This document shows, piece by piece, positions 26,322 through 34,945 of a stretch of 64,000 bases of DNA (its first letter is position 1; the number at the start of each line of letters is the position of its first letter). The position numbers were made by a program, and so were the translations under genes. This DNA comes from Bog-159 sp049520215 (GTDB lineage Bacteria; Acidobacteriota; Terriglobia; Bryobacterales; Bryobacteraceae): NCBI GenBank assembly GCA_049520215.1, contig JBEKPZ010000001.1, positions 12,206 to 76,205 of the forward strand, written 5' to 3'. The notes below the pieces were generated by a model. That model did not search any database. It saw nothing but the letters and a program-made list of their open reading frames with translations, and was not told the origin of the DNA.

Positions 26322-28094
26322 TTACTTCGACGCGTTGGAAAGCAGCGCGGCGCGCGCGATTTCGGCGGCGAGCCCGGAGATCGTAGGCACTTCGAAGAGT
26401 TGGCGCGGAGTGAGCGTCACACCGAAGGCCTGGCGCACACGGTCGATCACCAGCGCACCCAGGATAGGGTTGCCTCCGGCGTGAAAGACGTTGTGGTCGT
26501 TGGAGGCGCCCTCGACTTGCAGCAGCGACGCCATGATGTGGGCCAGCCGCGCCTCCACTGCTGCGCCGGCGAGCGAATCGAGTTCCCGCGGCGGCGCAGG
26601 CAGCGCGGCGCGATCCACTTTGCCATGGGGCGTGAGCGGCAACTCGGCCAGGGTCACGATGGCGGATGGCAGCATGTATTCCGGCAGGCGCTCGCGCAGC
26701 CAACTCAGGAGCGCGGCTGGGGATGGGTCGGCGTCCGCCGCGGGCACCACGTAGGCCACCAAACTCCGGCCGGCGGCAGCATCTTCGCGGGCGATCGCTA
26801 CGCTGTTTTCGACTGCCGGATGCGCGCTGAGCGCGCTTTCGATTTCGGCGGGCTCCACGCGGAAGCCGCGGATCGAGATCTGATCGTCCATGCGGCCGAT
26901 GAATTCGATTTGGCCGTCGGAGTAACGGCGCACCAGGTCTCCGGTCCGGTACAGCCGCGCTTGGGGGTCGGAGGAGGAAGGGTCGGGGACGAATTTACGC
27001 GCGGTCAACGCGGGCTGGTTCACATAGCCGCGCGCGAGGCCCGCCCCGCCGAGGCAGAGTTCGCCGGCTTGACCGTTGCGCACCGGTTGCATGGACTCGT
27101 CGAGAACCGCGACATGCACGTTATCGATGGGACGTCCGATAGGCGGACGCTCCAGGGGGTTCGATTGCGGCGGCACAGGTCCGGAAGTTGCTACCACGGC
27201 AGCCTCGGTCGGGCCGTAGTTGTTGACCAGCGTGAAGGGCAGGCCGGCGGGCGGATAATGCCGCAGGACGTCGCCGCCCGTCAGCAGCGTGCGCAGGGCG
27301 GTGTTGCCGGGCCATTCGAGCGCGATCAACTGTTCGGCGAGGGCCGTAGGCGCGAAGGCGATGGTGATGTATTCGTCGACCAGCCAGTCGCGCAGGGGCC
27401 GGGCCGCGCGTCTGACGGCGGCGTCCGGAAAGTGCAGATTGGCGCCGGCGGTGAGATAGGGCCAGATCTCCCAGACGGCGGCGTCGAAGCTGGGCGCGGC
27501 AATCTGGCTGGCGTTATCGGCCGCGGTCACATGGAAGGTGCGCTGGTGCCAGCGGACCAGGTTCAACAGGCTGGCGTGGGTGATCTCGACTCCGAGGGGA
27601 CGGCCCGTGGACCCCGACGTATAGCCGATATACGCCAGGTTGTTTGGCCCGGGCGCGGGGAGTGGATCCATGGGCTTGCTGAACAAGAGCGGAGCCTCAT
27701 CCAGCGGGATTACTTTCCAACTGCCCTTGGGCAGGCGGCCGGCGAGGCCGCGCTCGGCCAGGACGAACGGCGCCTGCACGTCGCGCAACACGAATTCGAG
27801 GCGTTCGGCGGGATCGTCCGGATCGAGCGGGACGTAGCCGGCGCCGGCTTTCAGAACCGAAAGTGCGGCCAAGACGCCGGCAGGCGTGCGCTTGGCAAAG
27901 ACAGCGATGGGAACGTCGGGGCCCGCGCCCAGCAATTGCAGCCCTTGGGCCAGGCCCGCGGAGCGCTCGTTGAGTTGGCCGTAGCTCAAACGGAAGGAAC
28001 TGGCGGCCAGCGCCAGGGCTTCACGCGGCTGCGCGGCGATCATGCCGGCGATCGAGGAATCTTGCGAGTCCGAGGTGCGCGCTTCAGTCAGCAT
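26322..28094 (-). CDS. Stand-alone NRPS-like adenylation protein with a carrier-like domain lacking the active serine
   Basis: A 590-residue protein. The adenylation core motifs are present: YTSGSTGRPLGVEITHASL, FDAAVWEIWPYLTAGA, NNYGPTEAAV, GELCLGGAGLARGY, YRTGDLVRR, GRMDDQISIRGFRVEP and the lysine motif PLTPHGKVDR. My hand alignment to GrsA gives the pocket residues D-A-W-A-L-G-N-V-V plus K, close to leucine-type codes; this is an inference. The carrier segment reads VFHAGGNPILG at about 537-547, where working domains have GGHS, so no phosphopantetheine can attach. No condensation or thioesterase domain is nearby. Confidence 0.87.
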   Translation of the reverse strand: MLTEARTSDSQDSSIAGMIAAQPREALALAASSFRLSYGQLNERSAGLAQGLQLLGAGPDVPIAVFAKRTPAGVLAALSVLKAGAGYVPLDPDDPAERLEFVLRDVQAPFVLAERGLAGRLPKGSWKVIPLDEAPLLFSKPMDPLPAPGPNNLAYIGYTSGSTGRPLGVEITHASLLNLVRWHQRTFHVTAADNASQIAAPSFDAAVWEIWPYLTAGANLHFPDAAVRRAARPLRDWLVDEYITIAFAPTALAEQLIALEWPGNTALRTLLTGGDVLRHYPPAGLPFTLVNNYGPTEAAVVATSGPVPPQSNPLERPPIGRPIDNVHVAVLDESMQPVRNGQAGELCLGGAGLARGYVNQPALTARKFVPDPSSSDPQARLYRTGDLVRRYSDGQIEFIGRMDDQISIRGFRVEPAEIESALSAHPAVENSVAIAREDAAAGRSLVAYVVPAADADPSPAALLSWLRERLPEYMLPSAIVTLAELPLTPHGKVDRAALPAPPRELDSLAGAAVEARLAHIMASLLQVEGASNDHNVFHAGGNPILGALVIDRVRQAFGVTLTPRQLFEVPTISGLAAEIARAALLSNASK

Positions 28095-28450
28095 ATTTGG
28101 TCCGTTGCTCAGGATTCTAGCATCGCCGGCATAGGGCAGACGAGGCTGAGCGGGTCTAGCGGCGGTACCAGGGGGTCTAAGGGACCGCTTGCTTCGGCGC
28201 GCTGGGTGCGCGACACAAAAGTGGAGATCCCCGCAACTCGGCTTGCGCCGACGGATTGCAGCACCCTCAGTTTAGAACGGGCCATACGGAAGTTGGTTTT
28301 AGGCTGTCGATAGTGTATCGAGCGCCCCTTAGACAGTCGGCAGAGGTTTAGTTTAGCCGTATTTACCTCGTTTCGCGCATGTAAGAAAGAGCGGCGAAAA
28401 CGTCGCTCTCCGGGACGAGATTCCATTTGAAGAGTTAAAGAAGCATCACC
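28095..28450. other. Intergenic region upstream of the collagen-like gene
   Basis: About 355 bases between divergent genes. No convincing frame is present. A nine-base stem with one G-T pair (AGAGCGGCG/CGTCGCTCT, AAAA loop, 28388-28409) lies some 40 bases before the ATG at 28451 and may be a leader hairpin of that mRNA. I could not pick a clear promoter. Confidence 0.45.
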
Positions 28451-29908
28451 ATGACGAAACGAAACAGTTTTTTTCCGCTCGGCGGGACGATCGCGCTTGG
28501 CGCGATGCTGGCCCTGGCCGGATCGGCCCATGCGCAAACCGACATCTTGAGCGCAACGGCCAGTTCCAATCTCACCTCCATCACGATCAAAGGCACGGGG
28601 CTACTGCCACCCACCGGGAAGCCGACGGTCTCTTTGGGGAGCTATGCACTCGCCGTTGGCAGCAATTTCACCAACGTTCAAATCGTTGCGGCCTTGCCTG
28701 CAAGTTTGAAGGCCGGCACCTACAACCTCGAGGTGAGCGCGAATGGCGTGGCGAACTTCGACGTGACGATCGGATCGGAGGGTCCGGCAGGTCCGGCAGG
28801 TCCGGCTGGCCCCGCGGGTCCGCAGGGTGCTCCAGGAACTTCGATGAGTTTGCCATTCCTCGGTAGCATAGCTTCCCCCGAGGGCGCTGTCTTCACCATC
28901 GTCAACACGGCAGGGGCGGGAGTGGACGTCCTCGGCGGCGTTACAGGAGGGGTTGGGCAGGCAGCGATAGGCACGTTGGGCGGAGGCGGATCAGGCGCGA
29001 CTACCGGCGGCCCAGGCTTCTTTGGCACCGGCGGTACTGGCAGCAGTCAAGGCGGCGACGGCATCGACGCATTCGGAGGCGGAGTGTCTGGCGCGGCGGA
29101 AGGCGTCGGCGGCTATGGCGTCTTCGCAACTGGAGGAGCCGGCGGGCCTGCGCAACTCGGCGGCGTCGCCATTTATGCCTATGGGGGGTGGGGCGACCGC
29201 GGCGCCGATGGAATCGACGTGTGGGGAGGTGACGCCATCAGTAGCTGCTACACCAACTGCTACGCGGGTGCGGGTGGGACTTTCACTGGCGGCTCCGGGC
29301 CGACCTCTGGGGACGGGATTGCCGCTTTCGCAGGCGGCAACGGCGCATCCGGAATCTATGCACAAGGTTCAGGCGGCGCTACTGGCGGCCAGAATGCCGG
29401 CGAATTCTCCGGAGACGTAGTCGTCTACGGAAATCTCTCGAAGGCCGGCGGCTCTTTCAAGATCGATCACCCATTGGACCCGGCCAACAAGTACCTCTAC
29501 CACTCCTTTGTGGAATCGCCGGACATGATGAACGTGTACAACGGCAATGTGACCACCGACGGCTCCGGCCGTGCCATCGTGACACTGCCCGACTGGTTCC
29601 AGGCGCTCAACAGCGATTTCCGCTATCAGCTCACCACCATAGGCCAGCCGGCCCATGCCTGGGTGGCCTCCAAAGTCAACCAAAACGCGTTCGCCATCCG
29701 GACGGACAAACCGAACGTGGAAGTTTCCTGGCAGGTGACCGGCATCCGTCAGGACGCCTGGGCCAACGCGCATCGCATTCCAGTGGAAGTGGAGAAGGAC
29801 AAGGCCGACCAGGGTCGCTATCTTCACCCCGAGTTGTTCGAGCATGCGGGTGAGCCGAGCATTGTGGAGACGCACCATCCCCGTCCGAAGAAGCGCCAGC
29901 AGCAGTAG
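28451..29908 (+). CDS. Secreted collagen-like/glycine-rich protein with IPT-like N-terminus
   Basis: A 485-residue protein. Signal peptide at about 1-28 (ends SAHAQ). Residues about 30-108 look like an IPT/TIG immunoglobulin-like domain (SITIKGTGLLPPTGKPTVSLG). A short collagen-type run of Gly-Pro-Ala triplets follows (about 112-130), then a very Gly-rich region to about residue 320. The C-terminal 150 residues begin GGSFKIDHPLDPANKYLYHSFVESPDMMNVYNG, a domain seen at the ends of acidobacterial and planctomycete surface proteins. Probably a surface or matrix protein. Function unknown. Confidence 0.75.
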   Translation: MTKRNSFFPLGGTIALGAMLALAGSAHAQTDILSATASSNLTSITIKGTGLLPPTGKPTVSLGSYALAVGSNFTNVQIVAALPASLKAGTYNLEVSANGVANFDVTIGSEGPAGPAGPAGPAGPQGAPGTSMSLPFLGSIASPEGAVFTIVNTAGAGVDVLGGVTGGVGQAAIGTLGGGGSGATTGGPGFFGTGGTGSSQGGDGIDAFGGGVSGAAEGVGGYGVFATGGAGGPAQLGGVAIYAYGGWGDRGADGIDVWGGDAISSCYTNCYAGAGGTFTGGSGPTSGDGIAAFAGGNGASGIYAQGSGGATGGQNAGEFSGDVVVYGNLSKAGGSFKIDHPLDPANKYLYHSFVESPDMMNVYNGNVTTDGSGRAIVTLPDWFQALNSDFRYQLTTIGQPAHAWVASKVNQNAFAIRTDKPNVEVSWQVTGIRQDAWANAHRIPVEVEKDKADQGRYLHPELFEHAGEPSIVETHHPRPKKRQQQ

Positions 29909-29997
29909 AGAGCAGGGTCGTTGCGCCGTGCTCGAACAAGAGAAACGCTCCGGAGTACTGAAGAAGTTGCCTGCTAACAGGCCCGGAGCAGGCAAAA

Positions 29998-30602
29998 ATG
30001 AGGCGGAATCCTGATGCAGGCGCTGGCGACGCTGGTGGGGCCCGACGGGCACGCCAGAGCGAAGAGGTCGCCAAGAAGCGGTTGGGCGTCGAGCATTGGG
30101 TACACGACGTGGTTTATAGCCGCAACGGCATCGACCCGATCATGTGGCCGCGGCTGGCCGGGTCGTGGCCGAGTTCCGCGCAAAGTTCGTCGATTACTGG
30201 AAGGCGCTGGGATCCCGGATCGGCGAGCCGGTTGCGCCCATCCCGGTTCCCGAGGTTCTGTCCGGCATCGAGACACGCGCGGTCCGGGTGCGCCCGGCCA
30301 TGGTTGGCCGCGTGGATCCCGTCGACATGAATATCGTGTATCAGGTTCTGCCGGAGGCGCCCGGCGGGCGCTTCGATCTGATCGTGGGCACCAACATCTT
30401 CCTCTACTACGGAGCCTTCGAACAATCGCTGGCAAGAAGCAACATCGCGGCCATGCTGAGCGCGGGTGGATACCTGTTGTCCAACGACAAACTGGCGGAG
30501 GGGGCGGCGTCCGGACTGGAACTGGTGATGACGACGGACATTCCGATGACGGAGGCGCCGGTCATGACGGATTCCATCTTCTGCTGCCAGCACCGGCACT
30601 GA
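29998..30602 (+). pseudogene. Remnant of a class I methyltransferase-like protein
   Basis: One frame reads SEEVAKKRLGVEHWVHDVVYSRNGIDPIMWPRLAG. Near 30160 the sense continues in another frame as RVVAEFRAKFVDYWKALG...RFDLIVGTNIFLYYGAFEQSLARSNIAAMLSAGGYLLSNDKL and ends CCQHRH. The 'DLIV.TNIF.YY...EQ.LA..NI..ML..GG.LLSN' string is characteristic of a CheR-like/SAM methyltransferase C-terminal half. The SAM-binding N-terminal half is missing, and a frame slip is present, so this is not functional. Confidence 0.6.
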
Positions 30603-30639
30603 ATTCTCTGGGGGCTAAAAGCAATACTGTTCACTTTGG

Positions 30640-30718
30640 CGGGGCAGACCATAGCACTTCGTGGTCTGCCGCCTTCGGGGAGCGCTGGCAGACGACATAA
30701 AACGATCGTCTGCCCCAC
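30640..30718. repeat. REP-type palindromes with 10-base loops
   Basis: Two perfect hairpins, GGCAGACCA/TGGTCTGCC and GGCAGACGA/TCGTCTGCC, each around a 10-base loop, with a GGGG start and a CCCCAC end. Same organisation as 20821-20900. Here it follows the methyltransferase remnant. Confidence 0.7.
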
Positions 30719-31152
30719 CGAACATGGGACGGTGATTTGCACTGAATCTGGTACGCGTAGTACTAACACTCAGTGGGGACAATGCCCCGCACAACTTGGG
30801 TGATATCCCTCAGATTTGCGATGAAGTTGATCCAGCAGGGCCGTTTGCTTAATCTTGCCACGCCTGGCTGTTGCGTTTCGCAACACTCCCAGGCACGATG
30901 TGCGGTGCCAAATTGGGCGGCCTTAGACCCCCCAAACGGGTGGTGGAAGCGCACGTTAACACAGGGTTGCGGCGGCGGGCAATGGAATCCGCCACGCCCG
31001 GGGCCAAAATAAGGTTAGCCGGTGGCGGGCCACGGTATCGGCTAAAAGGATTGGTTTACCTTAATCTATTTTTGTGGCCTATCAAGTGCACTAGACCCGG
31101 TCTAATTACCTTTTTTGCTGCTCCTGGGTGCCGGAACTGAAGCCGGTCTGGG
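30719..31152. promoter_or_regulatory. Upstream region of the cytochrome cluster, with two dyads
   Basis: There is no gene in this stretch. A long dyad at 30862-30894 has inner arms TGTTGCG/CGCAACA around TTT and outer arms GCCTGG/CCAGGC. A second palindrome, TAGACC-C-GGTCTA, lies at 31092-31104, about 50 bases before the first start codon, and is followed by a T-rich run. Either may be a regulator site for the operon. I looked for a -24/-12 promoter and did not find a convincing one. Confidence 0.4.
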
Positions 31153-32715
31153 ATGGGGTCTATGAGTCTGGGTTCACGGAAGTCCGGGAGGAAGCCTCGC
31201 GCTGCGCGGGCGATGGGCTACCGGTACGCCGTGAGGGGACTTGCTCAGACCCGATCCGGCCGATCCGCCAGCGCCATCGCCCTACAAGGAGTCATTTCTT
31301 TACTAGTGGTGCTGGCTGCGGCCAATTCCTCTCAGGCAAAAACGCACCCGGTTCCGCTGGAGCCCAACACCGACGCCGCCAAGTGCATCACCTGCCACGA
31401 AGACAAGACCAAGGGCAAAGCGGTACACTCGGCCATCGCCACGGGATGTTTGAGCTGCCACGAACTGCGTGTAAGCAAAGACGTTACCCGCATCAAGCTG
31501 ACCGCCGTCACACCCGTCAAGCTGTGCCTCGGGTGCCACGCCGATAAGGACGCCAGCCAGGCGAAAGGTCACGTCCACAGCCCGGCGGTGCGCGACTGCC
31601 TCAAGTGCCACGATCCGCATGTCTCCGGTTTCAAGAACCAATTGCTAAAGGCGACCGACGGCGCCACCAAGGACACCAATCTTTGCCTGCAGTGCCACAC
31701 TCAGGGGCTGAATGTCCCGGCTGGGGGCAGCCGCCACGCCGCGCTCGATGGCGGCTGCGAAACCTGCCACGTCACCCACAAGACGGGCGCTTCGGCGGAC
31801 GCCGAGTTCCGCTATCACCTGACCAAGGCCAGCCCCGCGCTCTGCACGGAATGCCACGATCCCAAGGACGCGCAGATCGTCAAAGCCCACCAGGGCCAGC
31901 CGATCGAGAAGGCGGACTGCCTCACCTGCCACGATCCGCATCAGTCGGCCACACCCAAGCTGATGCGGGCGTTCCTGCATAGTCCCTTTGAGTCGAAATC
32001 GTGCGACACCTGCCATAAGCCGGCCAAGGACGGCAAGGTGGTGCTCACCGCCCCCAGCGTGAAGGAATTGTGCGTGACCTGCCACGAGGAGCAGGCGAAA
32101 AAGATCGCGAGCGCCAAGGTGCAGCATCCCGGCGCGCAAGGCGATTGCACGGATTGTCATAGCCCGCACGCGGGCAACACGCCGGGCTTCCTTCGTCCCG
32201 ATCCGGTGACGGCCTGCCTCGCCTGCCACAGCGATCAGGCCGAGTTGCAGAAGAAAGGGCATGTGCATCAGCCGGCGTATGAGCAGGGCTGCGCGGCCTG
32301 CCACGAGCCGCATGGCGGAGAAAACGCAAAACTGCTGCGCACGGCGAATGTGAACCAGTTGTGCCTGGAGTGCCACGGTCCGGAAAGCGAGCCGAAGAAG
32401 CTGGAGAAGGAACATCTGGTCACCATCTTCGACGGTAAGGTGAGACTGCCTGAGGATTACTTCCGCAAGGTGACGGTCCTGCCGCTGAAGTACGGGCTAG
32501 GGCACCCGACCGAGCAGCACCCGGTTGGCGATGTGACGAACCTGCAGACGAAAGCGATCACTCCCATGAACTGCCTGAGCTGCCATCAGCCGCATGCTTC
32601 AGCCAAACCGGACCTGCTGGCCAAGGACCAAGCCAACAACATGGACTTCTGCAGGACCTGCCACGCGAATGCGCTGAACCTGACCGACATCCGGCGCGGG
32701 GGGGCAGTGAAATGA
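31153..32715 (+). CDS. 16-heme c-type cytochrome
   Basis: A 520-residue exported cytochrome with sixteen CxxCH haem sites, from CITCH near residue 77 to CRTCH near the C-terminus. Many are in the 'CxxCHxPH' form (e.g. CLKCHDPH, CLTCHDPH, CTDCHSPH, CAACHEPH), typical of doubled-CXXCH electron-transfer chains. The signal segment is IALQGVISLLVVLAAANSSQA after an unusually long basic stretch; ATG codons at 31153, 31162 and 31213 are all possible starts. It is the first gene of the cluster. The next ATG overlaps its stop (ATGA). Likely periplasmic or surface electron carrier. Confidence 0.93.
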   Translation: MGSMSLGSRKSGRKPRAARAMGYRYAVRGLAQTRSGRSASAIALQGVISLLVVLAAANSSQAKTHPVPLEPNTDAAKCITCHEDKTKGKAVHSAIATGCLSCHELRVSKDVTRIKLTAVTPVKLCLGCHADKDASQAKGHVHSPAVRDCLKCHDPHVSGFKNQLLKATDGATKDTNLCLQCHTQGLNVPAGGSRHAALDGGCETCHVTHKTGASADAEFRYHLTKASPALCTECHDPKDAQIVKAHQGQPIEKADCLTCHDPHQSATPKLMRAFLHSPFESKSCDTCHKPAKDGKVVLTAPSVKELCVTCHEEQAKKIASAKVQHPGAQGDCTDCHSPHAGNTPGFLRPDPVTACLACHSDQAELQKKGHVHQPAYEQGCAACHEPHGGENAKLLRTANVNQLCLECHGPESEPKKLEKEHLVTIFDGKVRLPEDYFRKVTVLPLKYGLGHPTEQHPVGDVTNLQTKAITPMNCLSCHQPHASAKPDLLAKDQANNMDFCRTCHANALNLTDIRRGGAVK

Positions 32716-33914
32716 CCAAGCTGGCGAAAATCGTCACGGGGCTGATGGCGGCGCTGCTCCTGGTGTGCGCCGCGCCGGCCCAAATTGCCCCTAAGAAGAA
32801 GACGACCGCGGACACGGCCAAGCCGGGGGACCAGCGGACCAGAGCCTATTTCGATATCGGCAAGATCGTGTGGCCCAACCCGCCGGCCGTCGCGCGCATC
32901 AAGTTCGTGGATCTGTTCACCGGCGAGAAGGTGGATCCCAATCTGTTTTCCAAGCAGAACCGGAAGAAAAGGCAGAAATGGATGGATCGCCTGGCTGGAG
33001 CGCAGAACACCAACGAGATTGACCTCAGCAAGCTTCCGTTCCAGTTGATTCGCACCTACGGCGTGGCCTTTGATTCGAAGGGCAGGATTTACGCCGCGGA
33101 CCAGGGCGTGGCAGCCGTCTTCGTCTTCGACCCGAAGACGAAAGAAGTGGAAATGATCCGCAACGGCAAAGAGGCCAACCTTGGCTTGATCATGGGCCTG
33201 GCGATTGACGACGACGACCGCGTTTTCGTTTCCGACGTTAAGTTGCATCGCGTGTTGGTGCTCAACGCCAAGCGCGAGCAAGTGGCTTCCATCGGGATGG
33301 ACGAGCTGGTGAATCCAGGCGGCATTGCCATCGACAAGGAAAACCGGCTTCTGTACGTGGTGGACACGGGAAACGACACCGTGGTGGTCTACGACGCGGA
33401 CAGCTTCAAGAAATTGCGCAACATTGGAAAGCCAGGCCGAAAGCATACGGCGAACGATCCCGGCACATTCTCGCTTCCCACGAATGTCGCGGTAGATAGC
33501 GAGGGCGATGTATACGTGACCGACACCTTCAACAATCGCGTTGAAATCTTCGATGCGGATGGAGAGTTCATCAGCCAGTTCGGGAAGAACGGCGACGGCC
33601 CCGGGCAGTTCGAGCGTCCCAAGGGGATTGCGGTGGACTGCGACCGGCACATTTGGGTAGTGGACGCCGCCCAGGACCGGGTAAAGGTCTTCGACCGCGA
33701 GGGCCGCCTGCTGATTTACTTCGGCGAGCACGGCGAGTATCCCGGCCGCTTTATGGGCGCGTATGGTATCGCCATTGACAAAGAGAATCGAGTGGTCGTC
33801 TCAGAGACGTTTCCGGGCCGCGTGCAGATGTTCCGGTATGTGACCGACGCCGAGGCCGAAGCGGAGAAGACCAAGCCGGCAGCGGGGGAGCAGAAGAGTG
33901 CCACCGCGAAATAG
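32712..33914 (+). CDS. NHL-repeat beta-propeller protein (secreted)
   Basis: A 400-residue protein with a signal peptide (about 1-24, ending APAQ). NHL blades occupy about residues 110-370, e.g. PTNVAVDSEGDVYVTDTFNN, PKGIAVDCDRHIWVVDAAQD and YGIAIDKENRVVVSE. The region before the propeller (YFDIGKIVWPNPPAVARIKFVDLF) and a Lys/Glu-rich tail are outside the fold. It overlaps the 16-heme gene by four bases. NHL proteins recur in Geobacter cytochrome clusters, where a role in assembly or surface interaction is suspected. A second one lies at 37878. Confidence 0.88.
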   Translation: MTKLAKIVTGLMAALLLVCAAPAQIAPKKKTTADTAKPGDQRTRAYFDIGKIVWPNPPAVARIKFVDLFTGEKVDPNLFSKQNRKKRQKWMDRLAGAQNTNEIDLSKLPFQLIRTYGVAFDSKGRIYAADQGVAAVFVFDPKTKEVEMIRNGKEANLGLIMGLAIDDDDRVFVSDVKLHRVLVLNAKREQVASIGMDELVNPGGIAIDKENRLLYVVDTGNDTVVVYDADSFKKLRNIGKPGRKHTANDPGTFSLPTNVAVDSEGDVYVTDTFNNRVEIFDADGEFISQFGKNGDGPGQFERPKGIAVDCDRHIWVVDAAQDRVKVFDREGRLLIYFGEHGEYPGRFMGAYGIAIDKENRVVVSETFPGRVQMFRYVTDAEAEAEKTKPAAGEQKSATAK

Positions 33915-34016
33915 CCCCGACAAGTTTTGGCTGCGACTGCTATGCCAGCCAAGCGGACCAGGCGAGAGCAGGTCCGTGCATGCAAATGTACCTAAGGACT
34001 TAGGAGACATCGATCA

Positions 34017-34880
34017 ATGAAGAAGTTAACGTTAATCATATTCCTTGCCATCCTCACGATCAGCGTGGCGATGGCAGGAGCTATTCCGCAAGCACCACAG
34101 AGTCCTAACGATATCCTGGGCGCCCACCTCCTCTACGGCCGTGGGTGTATCGGGTGCCACGCCCCGCACAGCGGGTCGGCAGGCAACGGCGTGAGGAACG
34201 GTGACGCTACCAACGGCAACTATGCTTTGTGGGGCCAGGATCTGACTCCGCTGTATGGCAAAACCATCACCTTTGGCGATGCCGGCGCGTACAGCGTTAC
34301 CCTCCCCGCGGCAGGAACCATTACCAGCGCGCACGACGCGAATACCATCATTCTTTTCTGCCTGAGCTGCCACGATGGCAATCTGGCGAAGGTCGGCATG
34401 ATGAAGGGTGTCACAGTGGAGACTCTTCCGGTCGTCGGCGGCACTGCTCCGACGCTGCTTGGCGCCGACGGCAGCACTGCCGGCAACTACAACAACGACC
34501 ACCCGGTAGGCGCGCAGGCGATCGTCACGTGCGGCGGCCAGTACAACTGGGACTGCAACGGCGGCAATACGGTCGCTCTCACCATGAACGGCCCGAACTC
34601 CACTATATTCGCGAACACGAACTACGGCTTCGCAGTCAGCTTCGGCACGTTTGGTACCGCGGTGACGGCGGTTACTTGCACGAGCTGCCACAACCAACAC
34701 AGCCAAAACATTTACTCCGGCACGATGGGTGGCACGAAGGGCTTCTATCAGACTGCGTTCTTCCTGCGCGGTTACTACAACCCGTCGACGGGTGGCAACA
34801 ATGCGGCGCAATTCTGCCGGCAGTGCCACGGCGGCGAGGCGAACGAGATGAACGGCCAATTCAGCGTTCCCACCACCTAG
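34017..34880 (+). CDS. Tetraheme c-type cytochrome, candidate filament (nanowire) subunit
   Basis: A 287-residue secreted cytochrome with signal peptide 1-20 (ends AMAGA) and only four haem sites: C44-H48, C115-H119, C221-H225 and C267-H271. Five further histidines (37, 51, 106, 162, 228) could be distal ligands; Cys172 and Cys180 may form a disulphide. The long loops rich in Gly, Asn, Thr and aromatic residues between few haems, the size and the PpiC/NHL/beta-barrel neighbours recall OmcE-type tetraheme filaments. Filament formation is an inference. AGGAG stands 10 bases before the ATG, and the 100-base gap after the NHL gene may contain its own promoter. Confidence 0.88.
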   Translation: MKKLTLIIFLAILTISVAMAGAIPQAPQSPNDILGAHLLYGRGCIGCHAPHSGSAGNGVRNGDATNGNYALWGQDLTPLYGKTITFGDAGAYSVTLPAAGTITSAHDANTIILFCLSCHDGNLAKVGMMKGVTVETLPVVGGTAPTLLGADGSTAGNYNNDHPVGAQAIVTCGGQYNWDCNGGNTVALTMNGPNSTIFANTNYGFAVSFGTFGTAVTAVTCTSCHNQHSQNIYSGTMGGTKGFYQTAFFLRGYYNPSTGGNNAAQFCRQCHGGEANEMNGQFSVPTT

Positions 34881-34945
34881 ACTGTTGTCCTTCACTGGCG
34901 GGGGCGGAACTCCCCCGCCAGATCTTTATCTTTGCAGGAGAAACA

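Noticed and set aside
28838..29420. Antisense and alternative frames in the Gly-rich region of the collagen-like gene
   Set aside because: They arise from simple GGC/GCC repeats and show no start signals.
30719..31152. Sigma-54 promoter before the cytochrome cluster
   Set aside because: TGGC- and TTGC-like words occur but not at the required -24/-12 spacing with good matches.
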